Assembly: GCA_024743405.1 (NCBI GenBank) | Contig: JANSWP010000008.1 | Span: 84,463-148,462, forward strand | Source: Bacteroidota bacterium | GTDB lineage: Bacteria > Bacteroidota > Bacteroidia > Chitinophagales > Saprospiraceae | Length of the DNA stretch: 64,000 nt | Direction: 5' to 3' | Shown: positions 1 to 10,200 of the stretch, piece by piece | Numbering within the stretch: position 1 is the first letter of the stretch | How the letters are laid out: each line of letters opens with the position of its first letter | Notes under the pieces: generated by a model | What the model was told of the DNA's origin: nothing | The model's database searches: none | The model's input: the letters and a program-made list of their open reading frames with translations, nothing else | Made by a program: the position numbers and the translations under genes

Positions 1-1815
1 AAATCTATGGATGATGGGGAAACGACTGAATTGGTTAGTTTTAATGATTTAGAAAGGCATACCGCTCATTTTGCATTCAATAAAGACCAGACTAGAGTGT
101 ATTATACGTTGTGTGATTATGCTAGTATTACAGAAATCCAATGTGAACTATTCTATCGGGATGTTGATCAAGAAGGGAATTTTAGCGAAGCATTTAAATT
201 GCCAAGCCATATTAACTTAAGTGGTTGCACGAATACTGAACCTAATATTGGATATGATGCATCAACTGAAATGGAATGGCTATTTTTTGTTTCAGATCGA
301 GTAAAAGGGAAAGGTAAATTGGATATATGGGCAAGTTATATACAAAAAGATGGTACGTTTTCCCAGCCTTTTAGTTTGCCAATGAATACCGAGGGAAATG
401 ACATTACACCCTATTTTCATTCCGGTTCACAAACGCTTTATTTTAGTTCGGATGGGCGGAAAGGATTAGGAGGATATGATATTTTTGAAGTGACCAAAGA
501 GGGAAAAGAGTGGAATGAGGTAAATCATTTGCCCCCACCATTTAATAGTAGTTATAATGACACTCATTACACATTAAATGAAGGTGGTGCAGGTGGGTTT
601 GTTTCTTCAAATAGACTTGGTTCAATGCTGTTAGAACCCGAATATGAAGCTTGTTGTAACGACATTTATACCTTTAGCTTTGATGTAATTGATTTGGACG
701 TATTTACGTATAATTATAAAGATCAGGAAGCTTTGGCAGGTGTGAATATTGAATTGTTTGAATTGACTTCTAAAGGAGAGATTAAGATTACAAGTCGAAC
801 AAATCCTGATGGAAACGATTTCGATTTCGAATTAAAGAAGGATCGAAGGTATGCCCTTTTAGCCTCAAAGGATGGTTTTGTTACTTTTCGAGAAGAAATC
901 GATTTAACCAGCCCTGAATTGAAAAATAACCGTGAGATTGAAAGAGAACTTTTCCTTTTACCAACGACTATTGATCTTGATGTTTTAACTTTTAATAAAA
1001 AATCAATGAGACCACTGCCAGGTGTTGGAGTGCGATTAGTGGAGGATGGTCAAGAAATCGCTTTTCAGAAAAACCCTGATGGACATGAAGTAGATTTTGT
1101 TTTAGAAAGAGGAAAAACTTACCAAGTAATTGGGACTCGTGTAGCGTTTATCTCTGATACCCTTTTAATTGATCTGACAGACACTGGGAATATTTTGGAA
1201 ATGGAAGAAAAACTATTACTTCGCCCAAAAGAGATGTCAGAATTTCCGCCTCTTTTACTTTATTTTGACAATGATATGCCTAATCCCAAAAGTCTAAAAT
1301 CTGTTACGGATAAGTCATATGAAGAAACTTATATTTCCTACTTAAGTAGACAAGATATTTTTGTTAAAGAATATACGAAGGTTTTAAGTGATCAAGACAG
1401 TACTTTCGCAGCTGATAGGATTAAAGCCTTTTTCGAAAGAGAATTGACGAATGGTTATGAAGCTCTAATGGTGTTTTCGGAGAATGTTCAATCTACATTA
1501 AATGAGGGGTATAAAATTGAATTAGAAATTCAAGGTTATACAAGTCCACGTGCCGAAGAAACTTATAATGAACAATTATCGAAAAGACGTGCTAATTCAT
1601 TGTATAACCATTTTGAACAATTTAATGGCGGTGTGTTGAAACGCTTTTTGGACTCAAGTCAATTGAGTATAGTTGTAGTGGGTTATGGAGAAAAATTTGC
1701 GCCACAATTCATTAGTGATCGCTTAGATGATGAGCGAGAATCCGTTTATAGTATGGCAGCATCAAATCAAAGAAAAGTCGCCATCATTGGAGTGAGAGTT
1801 GATCAGGCAAATTAA
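1..1815 (+). CDS. PorE-like OmpA-family protein with PD40 repeats (5' end outside window)
   Basis: The frame is already open at base 1 and no signal peptide is seen, so the gene starts upstream; 602 residues from the first ATG at 7 are visible. Domains in order are WD40-like (PD40) beta-propeller repeats at about 20-225 (for example LYFSSDGRKGLGGYDIF near 144-160), two carboxypeptidase-regulatory-like beta sandwiches at about 229-318 and 325-400, each with an NPDG turn, and an OmpA C-terminal peptidoglycan-binding domain at about 495-600 containing LSKRRANSL. PD40, CRD, OmpA is the order known for the T9SS component PorE, which has a TPR region in front that would lie outside the window. The role as a peptidoglycan anchor for T9SS or gliding machinery is inferred. 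The next gene, 27 bases on, encodes a T9SS cargo protein, which fits. Confidence 0.8.
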   Translation, partial: KSMDDGETTELVSFNDLERHTAHFAFNKDQTRVYYTLCDYASITEIQCELFYRDVDQEGNFSEAFKLPSHINLSGCTNTEPNIGYDASTEMEWLFFVSDRVKGKGKLDIWASYIQKDGTFSQPFSLPMNTEGNDITPYFHSGSQTLYFSSDGRKGLGGYDIFEVTKEGKEWNEVNHLPPPFNSSYNDTHYTLNEGGAGGFVSSNRLGSMLLEPEYEACCNDIYTFSFDVIDLDVFTYNYKDQEALAGVNIELFELTSKGEIKITSRTNPDGNDFDFELKKDRRYALLASKDGFVTFREEIDLTSPELKNNREIERELFLLPTTIDLDVLTFNKKSMRPLPGVGVRLVEDGQEIAFQKNPDGHEVDFVLERGKTYQVIGTRVAFISDTLLIDLTDTGNILEMEEKLLLRPKEMSEFPPLLLYFDNDMPNPKSLKSVTDKSYEETYISYLSRQDIFVKEYTKVLSDQDSTFAADRIKAFFERELTNGYEALMVFSENVQSTLNEGYKIELEIQGYTSPRAEETYNEQLSKRRANSLYNHFEQFNGGVLKRFLDSSQLSIVVVGYGEKFAPQFISDRLDDERESVYSMAASNQRKVAIIGVRVDQAN

Positions 1816-1842
1816 TTCCATGATTCAAGAAAAATTATTAGT

Positions 1843-4800
1843 ATGAACAAGTTGACTTTAAAAAAATGGATAACTGGGTGTTTGATATTATTAAGCTGTT
1901 CTTTGTTTCAGAATACCCTAAGAGCTTCGCATATTATTGGAGGAGAAATTAGTTATAAGTGTATTGGAGGAGATAATTTTGAACTCACTTTAGATGTTTA
2001 CCGGGATTGCTTTTATGGGATCGCAGGATTTGATAATCCTGCCCATATTGCTATATTTAAAGATGGGCAATTATTCCCATATAAAACGTTGAATATTGGA
2101 CCATTATCAATCCAGCCTATCCCTGCTGATGTTGGCGATCCATGTCTTTTTGTTCCAGATGATGTATGTGTGGAATGGGGAAGGTATAGAACGACTGTCG
2201 AACTACCAGATTATGGTGGGGGATATCATTTAGTTTATCAAAGGTGTTGTCGAAATCAAACAATTTCAAATATTGAGTCACCGGATTCAACTGGGGCAAC
2301 TTATACAATTTACATAACAGATAAAGCTAGAGATGAATGTAATTCAAGCCCTGAGTTTGATGATTTCCCTCCTGTTTTTATTTGTATAGATAGACCAATT
2401 GAGTTTTTACACGCTGCTACAGACGCTCAAGGTGATTCATTAGTATATAGACTTTGTAATCCATTAATCGGAGCCACATTTGACACTCCTAATCCATCCG
2501 TTCCTGCTCCGCCACCCTATGATAGTGTTAGTTGGATTGATCCACCCTATAATATTAGTAACCTGTTAGGTGGAGACCCTGCTTTAGCAATTGATCCACA
2601 AACTGGCTTTATAACAGGTTTGCCTCAGGTGCAAGGACAATTTGTCGTTGGAATTTGTGTAGAGGAATATAGAGATGGACAACTTCTTTCGGTTACACGT
2701 CGTGACTTTCAATACAATGTAGGATTGTGTGGCGAAATTGTGTCCGATATCGTAGCCCCTGCGGCTGATTGCTTTGAAGATGGTGAAGACTTAACTATTC
2801 AGTTTTATAACGAAAGTACGTTATCTGATGATTTTATTTGGTTTTTTGATTGGACAAACGATATGAATGCGGCATCTTTTGAAACCGAACCTCAGTATAC
2901 TTATGATCAGCCAGGGACTTATACGGTTGCATTAATTGCTGAACCTAATAGTCAATGTGTCGACACAAGCTACCATGAGATAATAGTTCAATATAATTCC
3001 CTTCTTGTCGATTTCAATATCAATACTTATGATTGTACAGATACCTCAGTAATTGTCTTAACTGACTTGTCGGCGGATAATGTGTCTTCGATTATTGATT
3101 GGAGGTGGGAAATTAATGTGAATGGAAACATCATTAATTTAGATACTCAGAATCCAATAATTAACCTACCAAATCCTTCAAGTGGAACGATTAAGCTGAC
3201 TGTAGAAACAGAGAATACCTGTGTCAATACAGTTGAAAAAAACTTTCAAACAGGAGGAAATAATCCAGATGATCTGATTGAAGAGCAAGTTGATATTTGT
3301 TTTGGAGAATCTATTGAATTGAACCCAAATAGCGACCCGGCTCAAGGATTTACCTATATCTGGGCGCCGCCTATTAATGCTAATACTATCAATCCAACCG
3401 TTTCTCCTGCCCAGACAACAACCTATGCGGTAAGTATTACTGCCTTTAATGGTGGTTGCCAAACTCAAACTGATATCACTGTTGATGTGACCTCTTTACC
3501 TGAATTAAACTTTGATTTTTCAACAGGTTGTGATGGAGTGACAGTAAACTTTGAAAATGAAAGTTTGAACTCACCGGGTTACGTTTGGCAATTTGGAGAT
3601 GGTAATAACAGCTCGTCAACGGATATCAATCCTACATTTGAATACCCTTCTGTAGGGAATTATTCAGTGACCTTGTCAACTCCAAATTCGGCGCTTTGTC
3701 AAGAGAGTATCACGGAGCAAATAACTCTAGTTGAGAAAGTGTTAGAAGCAGATATCAATTTTCAATATTTAGATTGTAGTGAAAATAATGTTGTTATTGC
3801 TTTTTCAGATGCGTCAACTAATAGTTTGAATAATACGAATGAGTGGGCTTGGACGTTAGGAAGTGGTGCTTCTTCAAATGCACCTGGATTTACCACAAGT
3901 GTAAATCAAGAACAAATATTAGATGTAGAGTTGATTATTACGACAGATGAAGGTTGTGTTTCTACAATAACTAAGGCTTTAGATATTGACTTTATTGAGT
4001 TTGAAGCTGCCGATTCAGTTTTAATGTGTTCCGATGGATCTGTTGAATTAAATCCGGATGGAGATACAAATTATACGTATCAATGGTCTCCTTCGGGTAG
4101 TTTGAGTAATTCAAATAGCTCAAATCCGATTGCAACGCCAGATAATACGACCACTTATAGTGTTCAAATAACAAATACGGTAACAGATGTATGTACGATT
4201 ACGAAAGAGGTTATGGTTTATGTGCCGCCTAGAATTAATTTAGTTGGAGATGATAATGTAACAACTTGTGAAGCGGAAGTAGAGATTTGTGCCAACACTG
4301 ATGTAGTGGTCGATTTTAGTTGGTTTGATGAGCAGAATACTTTTTTAAGTAACTCAAGTTGTATTCCAGTTGACGTCACTGGGGTCAAAAATTATGTAGT
4401 GACAGCTCGTGATCAGTATAACTGTGAAGAGCAAGATGTCATAGTTGTTGTCGGTGGACCTGTAGAATCTGAATTAACAGAAGATCAAGTATTATGTACA
4501 GACGAGGTCTTGAATATTGAATTAACCAATCTTGATGCAAATGACGTCCTATCCTTAAATTGGAGTCCAGCGACTGCTTTTATTGGCGATCCAACTAATA
4601 ACCCAACCCCTCAAGTAAATAATATTCCTGGGGAACAAACGATTGTAGTTGAGGCAATAAATCAATTTGGTTGCACCAAAGTCGATTCGATTGATCTAGC
4701 TATTGTTGATAGTGACATTAATCTAGATTTTGATTTTGAAGTTCAGTGTAGTGGTTCGACAGTTCAGTTTATGAATGGAAGTACAAATGCCTATAATTAT

Positions 4801-7800
4801 ATTTGGGATTTTGGAGATTCAGCTAATCCAAGTGCGGTATCAAGCGAGGAAAATCCTGTATACGTATATGGAGAAATTGGGATTTATGACGTAACCTTAA
4901 ATGTTATGTTTGATGTAGACTGTGTAGTCCCTGTAACCAAACAAGTCGAAATTGTTGCACCAGATTTTATTCCAAATTTTGGGTATGAATTTGATACAGA
5001 TTGTTCTACCGATAGCGTAACAATTATTTTTTATGATGAATCAACAAATTTCTTAAATAATACGTCAAGTTGGGAATGGAACTTTAGCAATGGGATCAAT
5101 TTTACAGGAGGAGTTGAGTTCGATATTGTAGAAATTACTGTTTTTGGAAATGATAATTTGACAGCAACATTAACAATTGGTACACCCAATGGTTGTTCAG
5201 GTTCTACCAGTCAAAATTTAGAAATTGTACTTCCTGAAACACCTGATCCATTGGGTGGAGGAATTACCTTGTGTTATGGAGATACGACAAAATTAAATCC
5301 TATTGGTAATGATATTTTCACATACAATTGGTCTCCAAATAATGGAACAATCGATGATCCAACCTCAACTAACCCAACGGCTTTTCCTTTAGAAACGACG
5401 AATTATCAGGTAACAGTTACTAGTGTTAGTGCGGATACTTGTAGTGTTGAAAGTGATGTCTTAATAACAATTCCCGAACAGATTTTCATTACTGCTTCTG
5501 ATGATGTAACAACGACTTGTGGGAGCGCTATTCAGATAAGTGCTTCTTCCAATGTAAATCCAACGAGCTTTGAATGGAATGAAATCGACGGAACACCATT
5601 AGGTACTGGATCTAGCCTCTCTGTTAATCCAAGTGAAGCAATGACTTTTATTGTCACAGGAACGGATGAATTTGGCTGTTTTAATAAGGATACAGTTTTA
5701 GTTACCAATGAAATAATTGATTTTGGGGTTGATGCACCCACCGAGGCATGTCCAAATGATACGATTCAAATTTCTGCAGGAAGTTTTATTACTGACCATG
5801 ATTTGGATTATACTTGGACAACACTTAACGGAGAAATTTTAAGTAATCCAACAGACCCGAATATAGTTGTCGTTACTGCCCCTTCTGGTCAATCAGTAAG
5901 TTATTCGGTAACAGTTCAAAATCAATTTGACTGTACTGCTCAACAATCCGTGACTATTAATAGTTACGATTTTGTTCCAACAGTCACAACTGATATTCTA
6001 GCTTGTCCAGATATCGAAACGGAAATAAACCCTGGCGCTGATTTGAGTTGTACTTATTCTTGGTCTCCTTCGATTATGGTGAATCAACCTAACTCACCTA
6101 ACCCAACTGTTCAGATATCTCAAGATGGTCTTTTTACGGTTACAGTAACAAAGTCATTTGGTAGTGATGTCTGCGTAGATGTTCAGTCTACATTTGTGGA
6201 AGTTCCAGAAATAATTGATATAGAAGAAACAGTAGACACATTAACCTGTGGAGAACCAATTACCGTATGTGCTACAGCAAATATTGTAGACCTTGATTAT
6301 ATATGGTATGATGAGAGTGGCACTCAATTAGGACTAGGAAGTTGTTTTGAGGATGCAAATCCACTTGTTGAGGCTATTTATATTGTTGAGGCGACAGATG
6401 AATTTGAATGTGCGGCGTTAGATACCGTCTATGTAAGTAATGAAGAGACCGATGTTCAAATTGATGGGAATGGATTTATTTCGACCTGCCCTCGTGATTC
6501 TTTTCAAATTTGTATTACCAATCTCGACGTTGATGATATTTTGACGTATCAATGGTCATCTGATCCGAATGGAGTAATTTTGAGTGGTGATCAGACGGCA
6601 TGTCCTTGGGTTACTACAACACCAAATCAAACTGCCTTTTTTACTGTGACTGCAGTCAATCAATTTGGATGTGAAGAGACCCAAACGTTAGAAGTTTTGA
6701 CTTACGAATTTGATGCAGTTGTATTAGATGAAGTAAGAGTATGTTCAGGTATTCCTACTGAGTTAAATCCTTCATTTACACCAGGGTTGTTTTATTCATG
6801 GTCTCCTGCTGATTGTGTAGATGACGCGAATGCTCCGAATCCAACAATTACAACTACTGAAAATAAAACGTTAATGGCGACTGTTTTGGGCTTTAATGGA
6901 GCGGATACCTGTTCGGCAACTTTAACGGTAGAGGTAATTGTTAATCCGTTAATAAATCTTGATGCAACACCTGCTCAAGAAGTTCTTTGTGAAGGAGAGG
7001 ATATTACTTTTTCTGCAAACAGTGATACGGTAGTAGATATGATTTGGTCTCCGAATCCAGATTTTTCCAATCCAATTTTGGAGGACGTTTTAGTAACTAA
7101 TTCTGAATTGACCTTAAATCCGACACATACTGAAACTTATTACGTTTTAGCGACCGATGACTTAGGTTGTAGAGATTCAGGTACGGTTGTGGTTCAGAGT
7201 TATCCAATTGATGTTTCTTTGGATGATGCGTTTGTTTTTTGTAAGGAGGATGGAACAATCGAAATGTTAGTAACCAATAATGACCCTGCCCAAAATTTGA
7301 GTTACACCTGGCATCCTGATAATGTGATAGTGGGAGATAATTCGGTGAATCCTATTGAAGTAACTTTTGAGGAAAATACTCAAGTTTTTGTGGATGTAGA
7401 GAATCAATTTGGCTGTGCAATCACAGATTCAGCTATGGTTAATTATTTTGATTTAGAAATTGAGTTGGTTGCTACAGCTGAGCCAGATACCATTATTTTA
7501 GGTTCTGGGCAGTTTTCTCAGTTGGAATCAACCATTGACGATACGTATTCTTATAGTTGGTTTCCTTGTGAAACATTGGATGATTGTAATATTTCGGATC
7601 CGCAAGCCATGCCTGATGAAACGACAGATTATGTTGTAACTGTTTCAATTGCTGAAGGGTGTGTTGCAGAACGAGAAGTTCGAGTTACAGTCATCAACCC
7701 AGATTGCCAAGAACCATTTGTTTTTGTTCCAACAGCATTTTCTCCAAATGGTGATGGAGAAAATGATCAATTACTAGTAAGAGGAAATAATTTGGAAGAA

Positions 7801-7986
7801 ATGACATTTGTTGTATATAATCGTTGGGGGCAAAGGGTATTTGAAACGACAGACAAAGATTTTGGCTGGAATGGGACTTTTAAGAATGAATTTCTATCAC
7901 CAGGTGTATATGGCTACTATTTAAAAGCAAGATGTTTTAATGGAGAAGATTATTTCAAAAAAGGAAATATTACCTTAGTAAGGTAG
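1843..7986 (+). CDS. Giant PKD-repeat surface protein with T9SS type B (gliding-motility C-terminal) domain
   Basis: A 2047-residue secreted protein. Residues 1-28 form a signal peptide ending near LRA, followed by the SHIIGGE start typical of large Bacteroidota cell-surface proteins. Tandem Ig/PKD-like modules fill most of the length; clear PKD cores are VWQFGDG near 580 and IWDFGD near 985. Cys-Gly-containing strands and a TTTYxVxxT pattern recur about every 100-200 residues. The last 90 residues form the CHU_C gliding-motility-associated domain, with VPTAFSPNGDGENDQ and YNRWGQRVFE, which is a T9SS type B sorting signal. It is expected to be exported by T9SS and displayed or released as an adhesin-like protein. 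A strong terminator follows 26 bases downstream. Many reading frames on the opposite strand inside it are shadows. Confidence 0.88.
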   Translation: MNKLTLKKWITGCLILLSCSLFQNTLRASHIIGGEISYKCIGGDNFELTLDVYRDCFYGIAGFDNPAHIAIFKDGQLFPYKTLNIGPLSIQPIPADVGDPCLFVPDDVCVEWGRYRTTVELPDYGGGYHLVYQRCCRNQTISNIESPDSTGATYTIYITDKARDECNSSPEFDDFPPVFICIDRPIEFLHAATDAQGDSLVYRLCNPLIGATFDTPNPSVPAPPPYDSVSWIDPPYNISNLLGGDPALAIDPQTGFITGLPQVQGQFVVGICVEEYRDGQLLSVTRRDFQYNVGLCGEIVSDIVAPAADCFEDGEDLTIQFYNESTLSDDFIWFFDWTNDMNAASFETEPQYTYDQPGTYTVALIAEPNSQCVDTSYHEIIVQYNSLLVDFNINTYDCTDTSVIVLTDLSADNVSSIIDWRWEINVNGNIINLDTQNPIINLPNPSSGTIKLTVETENTCVNTVEKNFQTGGNNPDDLIEEQVDICFGESIELNPNSDPAQGFTYIWAPPINANTINPTVSPAQTTTYAVSITAFNGGCQTQTDITVDVTSLPELNFDFSTGCDGVTVNFENESLNSPGYVWQFGDGNNSSSTDINPTFEYPSVGNYSVTLSTPNSALCQESITEQITLVEKVLEADINFQYLDCSENNVVIAFSDASTNSLNNTNEWAWTLGSGASSNAPGFTTSVNQEQILDVELIITTDEGCVSTITKALDIDFIEFEAADSVLMCSDGSVELNPDGDTNYTYQWSPSGSLSNSNSSNPIATPDNTTTYSVQITNTVTDVCTITKEVMVYVPPRINLVGDDNVTTCEAEVEICANTDVVVDFSWFDEQNTFLSNSSCIPVDVTGVKNYVVTARDQYNCEEQDVIVVVGGPVESELTEDQVLCTDEVLNIELTNLDANDVLSLNWSPATAFIGDPTNNPTPQVNNIPGEQTIVVEAINQFGCTKVDSIDLAIVDSDINLDFDFEVQCSGSTVQFMNGSTNAYNYIWDFGDSANPSAVSSEENPVYVYGEIGIYDVTLNVMFDVDCVVPVTKQVEIVAPDFIPNFGYEFDTDCSTDSVTIIFYDESTNFLNNTSSWEWNFSNGINFTGGVEFDIVEITVFGNDNLTATLTIGTPNGCSGSTSQNLEIVLPETPDPLGGGITLCYGDTTKLNPIGNDIFTYNWSPNNGTIDDPTSTNPTAFPLETTNYQVTVTSVSADTCSVESDVLITIPEQIFITASDDVTTTCGSAIQISASSNVNPTSFEWNEIDGTPLGTGSSLSVNPSEAMTFIVTGTDEFGCFNKDTVLVTNEIIDFGVDAPTEACPNDTIQISAGSFITDHDLDYTWTTLNGEILSNPTDPNIVVVTAPSGQSVSYSVTVQNQFDCTAQQSVTINSYDFVPTVTTDILACPDIETEINPGADLSCTYSWSPSIMVNQPNSPNPTVQISQDGLFTVTVTKSFGSDVCVDVQSTFVEVPEIIDIEETVDTLTCGEPITVCATANIVDLDYIWYDESGTQLGLGSCFEDANPLVEAIYIVEATDEFECAALDTVYVSNEETDVQIDGNGFISTCPRDSFQICITNLDVDDILTYQWSSDPNGVILSGDQTACPWVTTTPNQTAFFTVTAVNQFGCEETQTLEVLTYEFDAVVLDEVRVCSGIPTELNPSFTPGLFYSWSPADCVDDANAPNPTITTTENKTLMATVLGFNGADTCSATLTVEVIVNPLINLDATPAQEVLCEGEDITFSANSDTVVDMIWSPNPDFSNPILEDVLVTNSELTLNPTHTETYYVLATDDLGCRDSGTVVVQSYPIDVSLDDAFVFCKEDGTIEMLVTNNDPAQNLSYTWHPDNVIVGDNSVNPIEVTFEENTQVFVDVENQFGCAITDSAMVNYFDLEIELVATAEPDTIILGSGQFSQLESTIDDTYSYSWFPCETLDDCNISDPQAMPDETTDYVVTVSIAEGCVAEREVRVTVINPDCQEPFVFVPTAFSPNGDGENDQLLVRGNNLEEMTFVVYNRWGQRVFETTDKDFGWNGTFKNEFLSPGVYGYYLKARCFNGEDYFKKGNITLVR

Positions 7987-8300
7987 TCGATTTGAAAATA
8001 GTAAGCTTTATTATCGAGATTATTGGCAAATAGCTAATAATCTCGATTTTTTTAAGGATTGGCAATTCATCTATTTGCTCCAAAATAGATCCCCAAAAGA
8101 ATTCTTTTCTATTTTGAAATGCGCTTTTATTCAAGTGATTTTTTGAGTCTTTTTGTTTTGACTGCCGTTTTACTCCATTTAGTTTATTGCGTGATGCCTC
8201 TGTAACAACTTTCGCATGATAGTTGCGTTTGTGATTACTAAGCTCTAATTTCGTCGTTACTTAATAGAAAAGACGAATTAATAATTCATAAAAGTTACCC
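7987..8300. other. Intergenic region between surface protein and TPR gene
   Basis: Apart from the terminator at 8013-8053 I see nothing definite here. No open frame of useful length is present, and no convincing TAnnTTTG promoter box precedes the TPR gene at 8301. Confidence 0.5.
8013..8053 (+). terminator. Intrinsic terminator after the giant surface protein
   Basis: A perfect 12-bp stem (8013-8024 with 8036-8047), extendable by three pairs inside the loop, is followed by a run of seven T. It lies just after the stop at 7986. Confidence 0.9.
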
Positions 8301-10100
8301 ATGCGATTTTTCATAATAATAGTTGCCTTCATATTTCCGTTTTTTATCAATGCTCAATCTTCAAAATTAGCTCAACAATACTATCAAGACGGTGAGTATG
8401 AAAAAGCGGCTGCGATGTATCAAAAACTTTCTGATCAACATAAAAACAATGATTTTTATTTTGATAGGTTTATTGAAAGTCTATTGATGCTGGAAGACTA
8501 CACGAAGGTTGAAGATATTATTAAAAAGCGGTTAAAGGAGAATCCCAAAAATGTCAAATTATATGTGACTTATGGTAATCTTTATGAACGTCAATTTATG
8601 GATGCAGAGGCAACAGAGCAATATCAAAAGGCGATTAAAAAATTGCCAGCCGACCGTTTTGCAATTACGAAACTGGCGAGCGCTTTTACAACGTTGACAA
8701 AGTATGAAATGGCAATAGAGACTTATGAAAGAGGTAGTGACTTAATAAATGATAAAGAGATATTTGCGTACAACCTCGCAGAGCTTTATCGACGAAAGGG
8801 AGATGTTCCCAAAATGATCACCAATTACCTGAATAGTTTAGAGAGTAATCCTAATCGGCTTAATTCAATAAAAAGTCAATTTACAAGATATATACGCGAG
8901 CAAGAAGATTTTGATGAATTGCAAGCCCAGCTATATGAACGAATTCAAACGAATCGAGATAATGTTCAATTTCCAGAATTATTGACATGGTTATTTATTC
9001 AACAAAAAGATTATCGTGGAGCTTTTCGTCAGGTGAAAGCATTAGATAGAAGATTAGGTGAAAATGGTGGACGCATCAATCGACTAGCCCAAATTGCTGC
9101 CAATGATGGAGATTATGATTCAGCAATAATGGCTTACGATTATATTGTAGAAGAAAAAGGACCAATCTCTACGTATTATGTGGAGGCTAAAGAAGAAAGC
9201 CTGCGTGCTCGCCGAAACAAACTCATCTTGGGCTTTGAATATACAGAGGTAGATTTGAGAGCGTTAGAGGCTGCCTATGAATCATTTCTTGCCGAGTTTG
9301 GTCGAGATCGGCGTACTGCATCTATGGTTTCCGAATTAGCAGATTTGGAAGCACTTTACCTGAATGATATAGAAAAAGCCATTTCGCTTTTGGAGGAAAT
9401 GATTAATTACCCTGCTGTTGACCCCAAAGTACAGGCGTTTGGCAAATTGAGTTTGGGAGACTATTACTTGATCTCAGGAGAGCGATGGGAGGCGACCCTA
9501 CTTTATTCTCAAGTTGATAAGGCTTTTGGAGAGGATTTATTAGGGCATGAGGCAAGATATAAAAATGCAAAGCTATCTTACTTCTTTGGGGATTTTCAAT
9601 GGGCTCAAGCACAGTTTGATGTATTGAAAGCCTCAACTTCTAAGTTGATAGCGAATGATGCCTTAGACCTTTCTGTTTTTATTATGGACAATATGGGGTT
9701 GGATACAACTGAAGCGTCTTTGAAACTATATTCAGATGCAGAGCTACTGATTTTCCGAAATAAATATGAGGAAGCTTTTACCAAGTTAGACACTTTGGTT
9801 CAAAGGTTTCCAGAGCATACACTGGAGGATGATGTTTATTATGCAAAAGCACAAATATTCAAAAGACAAAGAGAATATCAAAAGGCAGAAGAAATGTATA
9901 ATAAGATCATAGAGAATTTCCCTGAAGAGATTCGAGCGGATAATTCTTTATATGAATTAGCAGAACTATATGAATTACACCTTGGAGATTTAGAAAAAGC
10001 AAAAGAGCTATATCAGACGCTTTTTATTGATTATTCAGGTAGTACTTTTGCAGTCGAAGCGAGAAAAAAGTTTAGAAAACTAAGAGGGGACGATATTTAA
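8301..10100 (+). CDS. Secreted tetratricopeptide-repeat protein
   Basis: A 599-residue protein. Residues 1-18 form a signal peptide ending in INAQ, so it is periplasmic or outer-membrane associated. The rest is helical TPR repeats: an opening repeat (YYQDGEYEKAAAMYQKL, about 27-43), further repeats through about 240, and a last group near 505-595 (EYQKAEEMYNKIIENFPEE and the following GDLEKAKELYQTLF). No enzymatic motif is visible. TPR arrays bind partner proteins; the partner is unknown. It stands alone between two strong plus-strand terminators (8013-8053 and 10145-10183), so it is probably a single-gene transcript. Proteins of this shape in Bacteroidota are usually annotated only as TPR proteins, and I do not assign a more exact role. 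Confidence 0.8.
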   Translation: MRFFIIIVAFIFPFFINAQSSKLAQQYYQDGEYEKAAAMYQKLSDQHKNNDFYFDRFIESLLMLEDYTKVEDIIKKRLKENPKNVKLYVTYGNLYERQFMDAEATEQYQKAIKKLPADRFAITKLASAFTTLTKYEMAIETYERGSDLINDKEIFAYNLAELYRRKGDVPKMITNYLNSLESNPNRLNSIKSQFTRYIREQEDFDELQAQLYERIQTNRDNVQFPELLTWLFIQQKDYRGAFRQVKALDRRLGENGGRINRLAQIAANDGDYDSAIMAYDYIVEEKGPISTYYVEAKEESLRARRNKLILGFEYTEVDLRALEAAYESFLAEFGRDRRTASMVSELADLEALYLNDIEKAISLLEEMINYPAVDPKVQAFGKLSLGDYYLISGERWEATLLYSQVDKAFGEDLLGHEARYKNAKLSYFFGDFQWAQAQFDVLKASTSKLIANDALDLSVFIMDNMGLDTTEASLKLYSDAELLIFRNKYEEAFTKLDTLVQRFPEHTLEDDVYYAKAQIFKRQREYQKAEEMYNKIIENFPEEIRADNSLYELAELYELHLGDLEKAKELYQTLFIDYSGSTFAVEARKKFRKLRGDDI

Positions 10101-10144
10101 ATTTTGTTCATGATATGTTATTAAGGTCTTAATTAAAAGGCTTG

Positions 10145-10183
10145 AACTTTCCAAAAGTAACGTTACTTTTGGAAAGTTTTTTT
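10145..10183 (+). terminator. Intrinsic terminator after TPR gene (perfect 34-base palindrome)
   Basis: Bases 10145-10161 pair completely with 10162-10178, forming a 17-bp stem with no spare loop bases, followed by seven T. It ends transcription of the TPR gene before the paaY-like gene starts at 10201. Confidence 0.9.
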
Positions 10184-10200
10184 ATGCTCAAAAGTAAAAT

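Noticed and set aside
2117..5741. Minus-strand open frames inside the giant surface protein (for example 3178-3468 and 3992-4174)
   Set aside because: They lie opposite a clear repetitive coding frame, have no promoter or family signal, and their composition mirrors the plus-strand codons.
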